NCBI GenBank assembly: GCA_009781425.1
Contig: WQYC01000009.1
Coordinates: forward strand, 1 to 64,000
Reading direction: 5' to 3'
DNA: 64,000 bases
Origin: Oscillospiraceae bacterium
GTDB lineage: Bacteria > Bacillota > Clostridia > Oscillospirales > Ruminococcaceae
Part shown: positions 49,280 to 56,481 of the stretch, piece after piece
Layout of the letters: the number at the start of each line of letters is the position of its first letter
How positions within the stretch are numbered: the stretch's first letter is position 1
The notes under the pieces: generated by a model
What the model saw: only the letters and a program-made list of their open reading frames with translations
Database searches by the model: none
Told to the model about the DNA's origin: nothing
Translations under genes and position numbers: made by a program

Positions 49280-50099
49280 CGGAAAAATAATGAGCGCGGA
49301 GATTAAAGCCGAAATCAAGGCAGAAATCGAGCGCGGAAACTTGAAAGTAGGGTTAGCTGTGGTTTTAGTCGGGGGCGACCCCGCCAGCCGCATCTACGTT
49401 GACTGGAAGAAAAAAGACTGCGCCGAGTGCGGCATTGAGTCTTTTGAATATGTTCTGCCCGAAAACGTGGAGCAGAGCGAGCTTCTCTCGCTTATAGACA
49501 AGCTCAACGCTGATAAAAATATCCACGGCATACTTATTCAGCAGCCGCTCCCGAAGCAGATTGACGTGCTTGCGGCGAACGAACGCATAAATCCGCTCAA
49601 GGACGTAGACGCGTTCCACGCCGAGAACACAGGCAGAATCATGACAGGCGATTATCGCCTGACCGCCTGCACGCCCGCAGGAGTCATGGAAATGCTGAAG
49701 CGTGCGGATATTTCTGTCGCCGGCAAGGACTGCGTGGTAGTCGGGCGCAGTAACATCGTCGGCAAGCCTATGGCGATGATGCTTCTGCATGAGCACGGCA
49801 CGGTGACGATTTGCCACAGCAGAACGCAGAACCTCAGCGAAATTTGCAAGCGCGCGGATATTCTTGTCGCGGCAATAGGCAAAGCAAATTTCATAACAGC
49901 CGATTTTGTGAAAAATGGTGCAGTTGTAATCGATGTAGGCATGAATCGCGGCGAGGGCAAGAAGGTCTACGGCGACGTTGACTACGAAGCTGTCGAGCCG
50001 CTCGCAAGCTACATTACGCCTGTTCCGGGCGGCGTAGGACCGATGACCCGCGCTATGCTAATGCTCAACACGCTGACCGCGAAAAAGCTTCAATCATGA
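49263..50099 (+). CDS. folD: Methylene-THF dehydrogenase / methenyl-THF cyclohydrolase
   Basis: The bifunctional cytoplasmic enzyme has 278 aa. The start at 49263 has GGAGGAAAAC upstream; the longer frame from 49200 is a shadow of lgt. The catalytic Lys lies in YVDWKKKDCAECGI, the substrate loop is HGILIQQPLPKQID, and the NADP-binding motif is VVGRSNIVGKPMAM. The end PVPGGVGPMTRAML is the family signature. It works with formate-THF ligase (fhs at 61544) in one-carbon metabolism. Confidence 0.97.
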   Translation: MAQILDGKIMSAEIKAEIKAEIERGNLKVGLAVVLVGGDPASRIYVDWKKKDCAECGIESFEYVLPENVEQSELLSLIDKLNADKNIHGILIQQPLPKQIDVLAANERINPLKDVDAFHAENTGRIMTGDYRLTACTPAGVMEMLKRADISVAGKDCVVVGRSNIVGKPMAMMLLHEHGTVTICHSRTQNLSEICKRADILVAAIGKANFITADFVKNGAVVIDVGMNRGEGKKVYGDVDYEAVEPLASYITPVPGGVGPMTRAMLMLNTLTAKKLQS

Positions 50100-50281
50100 G
50101 AAAAGGTCGTACTTTTCTGACTAACGGCGCGCTTTTGGCGATTGCTTTCGTTATATTCATAGTATATATTTCGTCAAATTATACGTGGAGTATAGGTTTA
50201 ATTGTCGTAGCTGTTCTCATTGCGGTTATGAGCCTGTTTCAGTTTTGGCTTTATTTTCACTTTTTTAAGAAAAAGCCTTGA
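50096..50281 (+). CDS. Small two-span membrane protein (61 aa)
   Basis: Overlaps the folD stop as ATGA, so it is translationally coupled. Two membrane segments (about 9-27 and 31-52: LAIAFVIFIVYISS; SIGLIVVAVLIAVMSLF) end in a basic tail (FHFFKKKP). I do not recognise it; the coupling and clean topology make it a likely real gene. Confidence 0.6.
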   Translation: MRKGRTFLTNGALLAIAFVIFIVYISSNYTWSIGLIVVAVLIAVMSLFQFWLYFHFFKKKP

Positions 50282-50331
50282 CAAGCGCAAAATAATATGA
50301 TAAAATATTTAAGCCGCGTGTAAAAGGCTTT

Positions 50332-50356
50332 GTAGGGAACGCATTAATGCGTTCCG
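50332..50356. repeat. GTAGGG-type palindromic repeat before rplU
   Basis: GTAG, arm GGAACGCAT, loop TA, arm ATGCGTTCC. It sits in the leader or promoter region of the rplU operon. Confidence 0.78.
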
Positions 50357-50415
50357 CAAATTAAGCGCAGAAATGCCGCCTTTCAACAGCGAGACTACAA
50401 TAAAAGAGGTTCAAA

Positions 50416-50724
50416 ATGTACGCAATTATCGAAACTGGCGGTAAGCAGTACCGCGTGAAAGAAAACGACGAGCTTTATATCGAAAAGCTTGACAAAGAGG
50501 GCGAAATCACGTTTGAAAACGTTGTGCTCGTCGGAAAAGAAGACGAAATCGTCGTCGGAACACCTTACGTAAAAGGCGCGAGCGTAAAAGCCGCAATAAT
50601 CAAAAACGGCAAAGCGAAGAAAATCACTGTCTTCACCTACAAGCCGCAAAAAGGACAAAAGCGCAAATTAGGTCACAGACAGCCGTACACAAAAGTAAAA
50701 ATCGAACAGATTAATATAGCTTAG
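50416..50724 (+). CDS. rplU: 50S ribosomal protein L21
   Basis: The protein has 102 aa: [38 protein letters not shown], and [20 protein letters not shown] are all hallmark segments. It has AAAGAGG upstream and is followed 12 nt later by rpmA. The gene for the L27-processing protease Prp, which often lies between them in Firmicutes, is absent. Confidence 0.97.
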   Translation: MYAIIETGGKQYRVKENDELYIEKLDKEGEITFENVVLVGKEDEIVVGTPYVKGASVKAAIIKNGKAKKITVFTYKPQKGQKRKLGHRQPYTKVKIEQINIA

Positions 50725-50736
50725 GGGGGAAATGTA

Positions 50737-50997
50737 ATGGCTCATAAAAAGGGAGTAGGTTCGACCAAGAACGGTCGCGACAGTAAGTCTAAGCGTCTCG
50801 GCTCTAAGCGCGCAGACGGTCAGTTTGTATTAGCTGGTAATATTTTAGTGCGTCAGCGCGGGACGAAAATCCACCCCGGCAATAATGTCGGACGCGGAAA
50901 AGACGATACATTATTCGCAGTGGTTGACGGAAACGTTAAGTTTGAGCGCGTCGGCAAAGACCGCAAGCGCGTCAGCGTTTACGCGGAAGCAGAATAA
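50737..50997 (+). CDS. rpmA: 50S ribosomal protein L27
   Basis: The protein has 86 aa. It starts directly as [20 protein letters not shown], without the N-terminal extension (ending FFA) that the protease Prp removes in Bacilli and many Clostridia. The glycine-rich body ([20 protein letters not shown]) is normal. A strong site (AGGGGGGAAA) precedes it. Confidence 0.98.
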   Translation: MAHKKGVGSTKNGRDSKSKRLGSKRADGQFVLAGNILVRQRGTKIHPGNNVGRGKDDTLFAVVDGNVKFERVGKDRKRVSVYAEAE

Positions 50998-51006
50998 TAA
51001 ACACAT

Positions 51007-51031
51007 GGGCGGAATTATTTCCGCCCCTACG
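51007..51031. repeat. GTAGGG-type repeat, reverse orientation
   Basis: GGGCGGAATTATTTCCGCCC plus CTACG: the reverse complement begins GTAGGGGCGGAA. It lies just downstream of rpmA and may end transcription in part. Confidence 0.75.
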
Positions 51032-51057
51032 TTTAATTTAATTCGGAGGTTAATAAA

Positions 51058-51333
51058 ATGACATTAAAATCAAAATCGACTCTTTGGTTTGCGATTTCAT
51101 TATTTCTTACTGCGGGCTTTTTCGCACTGCTCGCCATCGCGTATATCAACAACTTTACAATTTTATACTCGCTTTCGCTCTTAGCGGGCGCAATAGGCAT
51201 GATGGTTTGCTGGGTTTGCTACTATTTGGCTTCAACCAAGCTTAAAGAATCGCTCAACCCGAAATCCAAGTCAAAATACCTCAAAAAGGGCAACCGCAAG
51301 GAAAGCAGAAAGAAAGTTAACAGAATAAAGTAG
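51058..51333 (+). CDS. Small two-span membrane protein (91 aa)
   Basis: Two membrane segments (about 10-33 and 38-62: FAISLFLTAGFFALLAIAYI; SLSLLAGAIGMMVCWVCYYL) are followed by a strongly basic tail (KSKSKYLKKGNRKESRKKVN). Ribosome site TCGGAGG. It is placed between rpmA and obg, a position where small unnamed membrane proteins are common in Clostridia. No function is known. The stop TAG is formed by the GTAGGG repeat that follows, so its C-terminus may be altered. Confidence 0.65.
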   Translation: MTLKSKSTLWFAISLFLTAGFFALLAIAYINNFTILYSLSLLAGAIGMMVCWVCYYLASTKLKESLNPKSKSKYLKKGNRKESRKKVNRIK

Positions 51334-51356
51334 GGTACGCAGTCCTCTGCGTACCG
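51330..51356. repeat. GTAGGG-type palindromic repeat before obg
   Basis: GTAG, arm GGTACGCAG, loop TC, arm CTCTGCGTACC region. It supplies the stop codon of the upstream gene and lies 17 nt before the obg start. Confidence 0.7.
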
Positions 51357-51372
51357 GATGTAGGTTTATTTC

Positions 51373-52647
51373 ATGTTTGCAGATATTGTGAAAATCTCGG
51401 TAAAAGCAGGCAGCGGCGGCAACGGCGCGGTTTCTTTTCATCGTGAGAAGTACGTGGCTTCGGGCGGGCCCGACGGCGGCGACGGCGGCAAGGGCGGCGA
51501 TATAATTTTCATCGCAGATGATAATTTATCGACGCTGATTGACTTCCGCTACAAGCGCAAATACGTCGCGGAGGACGGCAAAAAGGGCGACCAGAAGAAA
51601 AGCAGCGGTAAATCCGCACCCAACACCGTCATAAAAGTCCCGCGCGGAACGCTCGTAAAAGATAGTGAAACAGGCAGGCTCATCGCCGATATTTCGGGCA
51701 GTGAGCCTGTTATAATCGCGCGCGGCGGTAAAGGCGGCAAAGGTAATATGAACTTTGCGACGCCGAGACGGCAGGCTCCGCGCTTCGCGAAGCCCGGCTT
51801 CCCGGGGGAAAAATTCGAGCTTACGCTCGAATTAAAGCTGCTTGCCGATGTAGGACTCGTTGGCTTCCCGAACGTGGGTAAATCGAGCCTCATCAGCGCG
51901 GTGAGCGCAGCAAAGCCCGAAATCGCGAACTACCATTTCACCACGCTTACACCCGTGCTCGGCGTGATTCGCGTTGACGAAAAAAGCTTCGTCATGGCGG
52001 ATATTCCGGGGCTGATTGAAGGCGCGAGCGGCGGCGCGGGGCTGGGGCATAATTTCCTGCGCCATGTTGAGCGGTGCAGGCTGATTGTTCATGTCGTGGA
52101 CGTTTCGGGAATAGAAGCCCGCGACCCTAAAGAGGACTTCGAGAAAATCAACTACGAATTAGCGCAGTTCTCGCAGGAAATCGCGAACCTGCCGCAAATC
52201 GTTGCGGCGAATAAATCTGACATCGCGACTGACGAGCAAATTGAGGAATTCCGCGCGTTTATCGGCGAAAAATATCCTTTGTTCATAATTTCGGCTGCTA
52301 CGAAAGCCGGCACACAGGAGCTCGTAAATCACGTAGCCGCGCGGCTTGACGACCTGCCGCCCGTGAAGCTGTACGAAGCCGAGCCTGTGTCGCTCGAAGA
52401 GCTTGACAAGAAGAGCGCGGAGAAGCGCGTCTTCGCTGTAAACAAGCTTGAGGACGACCTTTACGAGGTCAAGGCTGAGTGGTTAGCGCCGATTTTGTCG
52501 ATGGTGAACATGGAAGACTACGAGAGCTTGCAATATTTTCAGCGGGTTTTGCGTTCGTCGGGGATTATCGATGCGCTTGAAGCGGCAGGGATTCAAGAGG
52601 GCGACACGGTGAGCGTGTTTGATTTTGAGTTTGAGTTTATAAATTAA
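51373..52647 (+). CDS. obg: GTPase Obg/CgtA
   Basis: This essential ribosome-assembly and stress GTPase has 424 aa. The glycine-rich Obg domain (1-158; KAGSGGNGAVSFHREKYV, GGDGGKGGDI) precedes the G domain: G1 GFPNVGKSS, G3 DIPGLIEGAS, G4 NKSD. The C-terminal OCT domain is at about 345-424. The ribosome site is weak (TAGG), perhaps because the palindromic repeat displaced it. rplU-rpmA-obg is the standard order. Confidence 0.97.
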   Translation: MFADIVKISVKAGSGGNGAVSFHREKYVASGGPDGGDGGKGGDIIFIADDNLSTLIDFRYKRKYVAEDGKKGDQKKSSGKSAPNTVIKVPRGTLVKDSETGRLIADISGSEPVIIARGGKGGKGNMNFATPRRQAPRFAKPGFPGEKFELTLELKLLADVGLVGFPNVGKSSLISAVSAAKPEIANYHFTTLTPVLGVIRVDEKSFVMADIPGLIEGASGGAGLGHNFLRHVERCRLIVHVVDVSGIEARDPKEDFEKINYELAQFSQEIANLPQIVAANKSDIATDEQIEEFRAFIGEKYPLFIISAATKAGTQELVNHVAARLDDLPPVKLYEAEPVSLEELDKKSAEKRVFAVNKLEDDLYEVKAEWLAPILSMVNMEDYESLQYFQRVLRSSGIIDALEAAGIQEGDTVSVFDFEFEFIN

Positions 52648-52649
52648 TT

Positions 52650-53075
52650 ATGGTTGAAAAAATGGACATACTAACATCAGTAACACTCCCAAAAGAACAA
52701 GCCCGCAACTACAGCCCGCTGACGCTCGCCTTCCTCGGCGACGGCTACTACGAGCTGTTAGTTCGGCAGAAAATAACCCTTGAACATAACATGAGCGCGC
52801 ATAAGCTGCACCTTGCCGCCGTGAAAAAAGTACGCGCTTCTTTTCAGGCGAAAGCTTTTGAAAAAATATCGGAGCTTTTGACAGAGGAGGAAACGGAGAT
52901 TTTCCGCAGGGGCAGAAACGCAAACGGAACAGTTCCGCGCTCGGCAAATCCCGCCGAATACCGCAAAGCCACCGGGCTTGAGGCGCTTTTCGGCTGGCTG
53001 TTACTTATCGGCGAAAACAAAAGAGCCGAGGAACTGTTTGAGGTAATTTATAATTTCAAGGAAGAAAAAAAATAA
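52650..53075 (+). CDS. mrnC: Mini-ribonuclease III
   Basis: This 141-aa RNase III catalytic-domain protein without a dsRNA-binding domain matures 23S rRNA ends. The active-site helix is TLAFLGDGYYELLVR (usual LAYIGDAVYE), with KLHLAAVKKVRA and the second acidic helix YRKATGLEALFGWLLL. Start at 52650, 2 nt after obg; 52662 is an alternative. Its stop TAA (53073-53075) is just before a palindromic repeat. Confidence 0.9.
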   Translation: MVEKMDILTSVTLPKEQARNYSPLTLAFLGDGYYELLVRQKITLEHNMSAHKLHLAAVKKVRASFQAKAFEKISELLTEEETEIFRRGRNANGTVPRSANPAEYRKATGLEALFGWLLLIGENKRAEELFEVIYNFKEEKK

Positions 53076-53076
53076 C

Positions 53077-53103
53077 GTAGGGGCGGACGCCTCTGTCCGC
53101 CCG
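53077..53103. repeat. GTAGGG-type palindromic repeat at the 5' end of yitT-like gene
   Basis: GTAG, arm GGGCGGAC, loop GCCTCT, arm GTCCGCCC, G. It is open in the frame of the yitT-like gene (VGADASVRP), which has no standard start codon nearby. Confidence 0.78.
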
Positions 53104-53961
53104 AAAAACGCGCTTCGCCGGTGGACATTCGACCTACTCATCATAATCTTCGCGTCAGCGATTTTTTCGCTCGGTCTGCACTGCTTCATCGCGCCCGCAA
53201 GCATCGCGCCCGGCGGCGTGACAGGCATTGCAACGATTATTAACCGTCTTGCCGGCTTCCCTGTCGGCTTATTATACGGGCTGTTTAATCTGCCGCTAAT
53301 TATACTTGGCTTTATTTTTCTCGGCAAGCGCATGATGGTGAAAACTATTGTCGCAGTCGCGGTAATTACTGTCGCGACGGACTACGTTTTCGCGGCTATT
53401 CCTGTTTATGACGGCGAGAAAATTTTAGCCGCGCTTTTCGGCGGCGTAGTCCTCGGAACGGCGCAGGGACTGATTTATCTGCGCGAAGGGACATCAGGCG
53501 GCATAGATATTACCAACAGAATTATTTACAAAAAAATCCCGCATTTGAGCCTCGGAAAAATCACATTAGCTGTTGACGCAGTGATAATTTCGGCTTCCAT
53601 GATTGCCTTCAAAAGCGTGGAAGCGGGGCTTTTCGCGATTGTCGCGATTTTCGTCAGCGGGCGGGTTTTGGATATGCTGATTTACGGCGGACTTCAGGGC
53701 AAAATTCTGCTTATTTTCTCGGACGAATACGAGGAAATCTCCCGCAAAATCATAGACGAGCATCACCGCGGCGTGACGCTTTTATCGGGAATCGGCGCGT
53801 ATTCGGGGCAGGAGCGCAAGGTAATCTGCTGCGCCGTGCAGAAGAATCAGTACGTGAAAATTAAACACATCGTCGCAGAAACCGACCCGAGCGCGTTTAT
53901 AATTATCGCGAACGCGGGCGAAGTGCTCGGCGAGGGGTTCAGTCAGAATAGGATTTCGTAA
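53101..53961 (+). CDS. YitT-family (DUF161/DUF2179) membrane protein with lost or non-standard start
   Basis: Homology runs from about 53107 (RRWTFDLLIIIFASAIFSL) through GGVTGIATIINRLAG, LREGTSGGIDITNRI and the C-terminal cytoplasmic DUF2179 domain (RGVTLLSGIGAYSGQERKVI). About five membrane segments cover residues 5-165. No ATG, GTG or TTG occurs in this frame before GTG at 53218, which lies inside the first conserved block. The frame is open back to a TAA near 53050, through the palindromic repeat. Thus the start was either overwritten by the repeat or is a rare codon. The role of the family is unknown. Confidence 0.85.
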   Translation, partial: PKNALRRWTFDLLIIIFASAIFSLGLHCFIAPASIAPGGVTGIATIINRLAGFPVGLLYGLFNLPLIILGFIFLGKRMMVKTIVAVAVITVATDYVFAAIPVYDGEKILAALFGGVVLGTAQGLIYLREGTSGGIDITNRIIYKKIPHLSLGKITLAVDAVIISASMIAFKSVEAGLFAIVAIFVSGRVLDMLIYGGLQGKILLIFSDEYEEISRKIIDEHHRGVTLLSGIGAYSGQERKVICCAVQKNQYVKIKHIVAETDPSAFIIIANAGEVLGEGFSQNRIS

Positions 53962-53981
53962 TTAAAAAGGAGACATTTATT

Positions 53982-54287
53982 ATGCAAAACGCTGTATATT
54001 ACGTTTCTTACAAGCTCAAAAAGGGCGCGTCTGCGGCGGATTTTTTACAGGCGGCTGAGGAATTAAACAACGGGCATATTTCAAAGCAAAAGGGCTATAT
54101 TTCATGGCAACAGCTCGCCGAAGGCGACACGTGGTTGGATTTGGTGACCTTTGAAGCAATGGAAGATGTAAAAAGCTTTATAGCGAACTCAGAAAACCCG
54201 AACGAGCTTGCTCAAAAATTTTACTCTTTCATTAATCTCAACAGCTGTAAATCTCATTATTTTTCGGTTGAAAGAAGTTATAAATAA
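53982..54287 (+). CDS. Small ABM-like protein (dimeric alpha-beta barrel type)
   Basis: The protein has 101 aa: AVYYVSYKLKKGASAADFLQ, then ISKQKGYISWQQLAEGDTWL, then a DLVTFEAMEDVKSFI helix. The beta-alpha-beta-beta layout with K-K-G near the start and a conserved Trp-Leu-Asp resembles antibiotic-biosynthesis-monooxygenase-type domains. No catalytic residue can be assigned. Ribosome site AAAAGGAG. Confidence 0.65.
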   Translation: MQNAVYYVSYKLKKGASAADFLQAAEELNNGHISKQKGYISWQQLAEGDTWLDLVTFEAMEDVKSFIANSENPNELAQKFYSFINLNSCKSHYFSVERSYK

Positions 54288-54309
54288 GGGGAGTAATTGA
54301 GGTGTTTTT

Positions 54310-55638
54310 ATGAACAAATGGCTGACGGCATATGTTATCAATATATATCTTATAATGTTATTGTCACCATTAGTTTTAAGTTTATTTAACATGGTCGCTT
54401 TCTTTTGGGTGTTTGGGATATTAGTTGCTTTATCGCTTTTCGTGGGAATCAGAAGCATTATTTCTGCTTTTATGTACAGAGCGAGCAACAACGAAAACGC
54501 GCTTAAAATCGTTACAAGAGCCAAGCTCGCGCTTATTCCGTTCTTCGTTATAACTACATTGCTTTGGGCTTTATTATTTTTGGCTTCGGCTAATCCGTTT
54601 TTAATGTGGACATGGTTTACCATTATCCCTGCCGCGATTTTATTTAATTGCGGGGTTTTCAATATAATGTCGATTTGTTCGGTTATAACCATCACAAATT
54701 TGAAAAAGCAAGAGATAATAAAATCACCGATACATTACGTTTTACAATTTGTTTTTATTTTAGATGTACTTGATTGTGTCTATTTATACATAAAAAAGTA
54801 TAAGCCGCATTTTGGAACGAGAAAAAGACTACTGCTGACCTCACTGCCTGCGATAATTCCCGTAGTTACGATACTTATCATCGGCGGTGCGTTTTATACA
54901 AACAATCAATATAAATTAAATACAGAAATTGCGAAATACCCGCTTAATTACGCGGTTGAACAAGGCGATGTAAAAAGAGTTGAAAGGGTATTAAAAAACG
55001 GCGCAGACCCGAATGAAATCCACATAAGAACAGGGAGTTCCGCGTTGCTGACAGCATGCGACAAAGGCTCCTCTCAAAATAAATATGAGGCTAACGACGT
55101 AAAAATAATAGAGCTGCTACTTGAATACGGCGCAGACCCGAATTACATAAATTTTGAAGATGACAGATATTACAACCTGCTTTCCCCGCTCAACGTGGTT
55201 TTGCGTAATCGTCACGCGGATTATGTCCTTGAAATTGTAACCTTACTTATAGAATACGATGTAGATGTAAACCTTGAGGCGCGAGGGGGAACGCCGCTTC
55301 AAGTTTACTGTGACGGGCACAGCAAGCCTGCGGAAATATTGAAACTGCTTTTGGAAAACGGCGCCGACCCAAACAAACATAGCGATTATCATAAAGGTCT
55401 TAAAGCATCTACGGGTTATTTTGAAATAATAATGCAAACTCCGCTTATAGTTTTTTGCAACAATTACTATGCCGATAATTTAGATGTTGTCAGATTACTC
55501 TTAGAGTATGGAGCAGATGTAAACCACAGGGACAGCAACGAAAAAACTGCCCTGCATTATGCGATGCATGGTTATGGCTGGCACAGTTTTGGGAATAGGT
55601 TAGCCAATTTACTTGAAGAGCATGGCGCGGTTAAATAA
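54310..55638 (+). CDS. Membrane protein with C-terminal ankyrin repeats
   Basis: The protein has 442 aa. About five hydrophobic segments (near 10-35, 35-60, 78-100, 102-125, 180-200) are followed by ankyrin repeats (about 215-442): LNYAVEQGDVKRVERVLKNG, then VKIIELLLEYGADPNYI, ILKLLLENGADPNKH, VVRLLLEYGADVNHRD, TALHYAMHG. Four to five repeats are clear. Ankyrin stacks bind proteins; the partner is unknown. It is not coupled to its neighbours and has a weak ribosome site. Confidence 0.8.
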   Translation: MNKWLTAYVINIYLIMLLSPLVLSLFNMVAFFWVFGILVALSLFVGIRSIISAFMYRASNNENALKIVTRAKLALIPFFVITTLLWALLFLASANPFLMWTWFTIIPAAILFNCGVFNIMSICSVITITNLKKQEIIKSPIHYVLQFVFILDVLDCVYLYIKKYKPHFGTRKRLLLTSLPAIIPVVTILIIGGAFYTNNQYKLNTEIAKYPLNYAVEQGDVKRVERVLKNGADPNEIHIRTGSSALLTACDKGSSQNKYEANDVKIIELLLEYGADPNYINFEDDRYYNLLSPLNVVLRNRHADYVLEIVTLLIEYDVDVNLEARGGTPLQVYCDGHSKPAEILKLLLENGADPNKHSDYHKGLKASTGYFEIIMQTPLIVFCNNYYADNLDVVRLLLEYGADVNHRDSNEKTALHYAMHGYGWHSFGNRLANLLEEHGAVK

Positions 55639-55658
55639 ACTCACGGGAGGAAAATTCT

Positions 55659-56396
55659 ATGGCAGGACATTCAAAGTGGAGTAAAATTAAACGCAAGAAA
55701 GGCGAGAACGACGGTGCGCGCGCTAAGGTTTTCACCAAGATTTCGCGTGAGATTTTAGTTTGCATAAAAGAAACAGGCAACGCCGACCCCGCCAACAACG
55801 GGCGTCTGCGCGACCTGATAGCCAAGGCGAAGTCCAACAATATCCCGAACGACAACATTGACCGCCTACTGAAAAAAGCCGCAGGCGGAAGCGAGAAAAA
55901 CGACTACGAGGACTGCGTTTACGAGGGCTACGGACCGAACGGCGTCGCGGTTATGGTGGAATGTCTGACCGACAACCGCAACCGCACAGCCGGCGAAATC
56001 CGCTGTTATTTCGATAAATACGGCGGCAACATGGGCGCATCGGGGTGCGTGGCTTATATGTTCGAGCGGCGCGGCGTCGTGGTGCTTGACAACGAAGATG
56101 AAGAAATAAACCCCGATTTACTTATGGAGCACGTCCTCGAAGCAGGCGGCGATGATTTCGCGCTTGAAGACGGCAGTGCAATTGTTTACACTGCGCCCGA
56201 AGCGGCGGCGAGCGTCGGCGCAGAGCTCGCAAAACAAGGCTACACCGTGCTTTCGGCGGAAGCAGAACATCTCCCGTCAACGTACACGAAGCTCGCCGAA
56301 GACGAGCATATCAAGAAGATGTCGATATTGCTTGATGTGCTGGAGGACAACGACGATGTGCAGAATGTCTGGCATAATTGGCAGAATTGGGAATAA
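55659..56396 (+). CDS. yebC: YebC/PmpR-family protein
   Basis: The protein has 245 aa, with the signature start MAGHSKWSKIKRKKGENDGA, then KSNNIPNDNIDRLLKKA and YEGYGPNGVAVMVECLTDN, all typical. The family includes transcription regulators and, as more recent work shows, factors that help ribosomes at proline stretches. The very long Glu-Pro tract in the protein at 8307 would be a possible client here; that is speculation. Ribosome site GGGAGGA. Confidence 0.95.
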   Translation: MAGHSKWSKIKRKKGENDGARAKVFTKISREILVCIKETGNADPANNGRLRDLIAKAKSNNIPNDNIDRLLKKAAGGSEKNDYEDCVYEGYGPNGVAVMVECLTDNRNRTAGEIRCYFDKYGGNMGASGCVAYMFERRGVVVLDNEDEEINPDLLMEHVLEAGGDDFALEDGSAIVYTAPEAAASVGAELAKQGYTVLSAEAEHLPSTYTKLAEDEHIKKMSILLDVLEDNDDVQNVWHNWQNWE

Positions 56397-56410
56397 TAAG
56401 AACATTTGCT

Positions 56411-56450
56411 AAAATGTGGGGTTTACAAGCCCCACATTTTGTGGTATAAT
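56411..56450 (+). promoter_or_regulatory. Terminator of yebC overlapping the promoter of parE
   Basis: AAAATGTGGGG pairs with CCCCACATTTT (56411-56440). The loop carries the -35 TTTACA (56422-56427), followed after 17 bp by TATAAT (56445-56450). Hairpin and promoter share the same DNA. Confidence 0.75.
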
Positions 56451-56481
56451 AGTTAGGCATAACAAAAGAAGAAGGTGCAAA

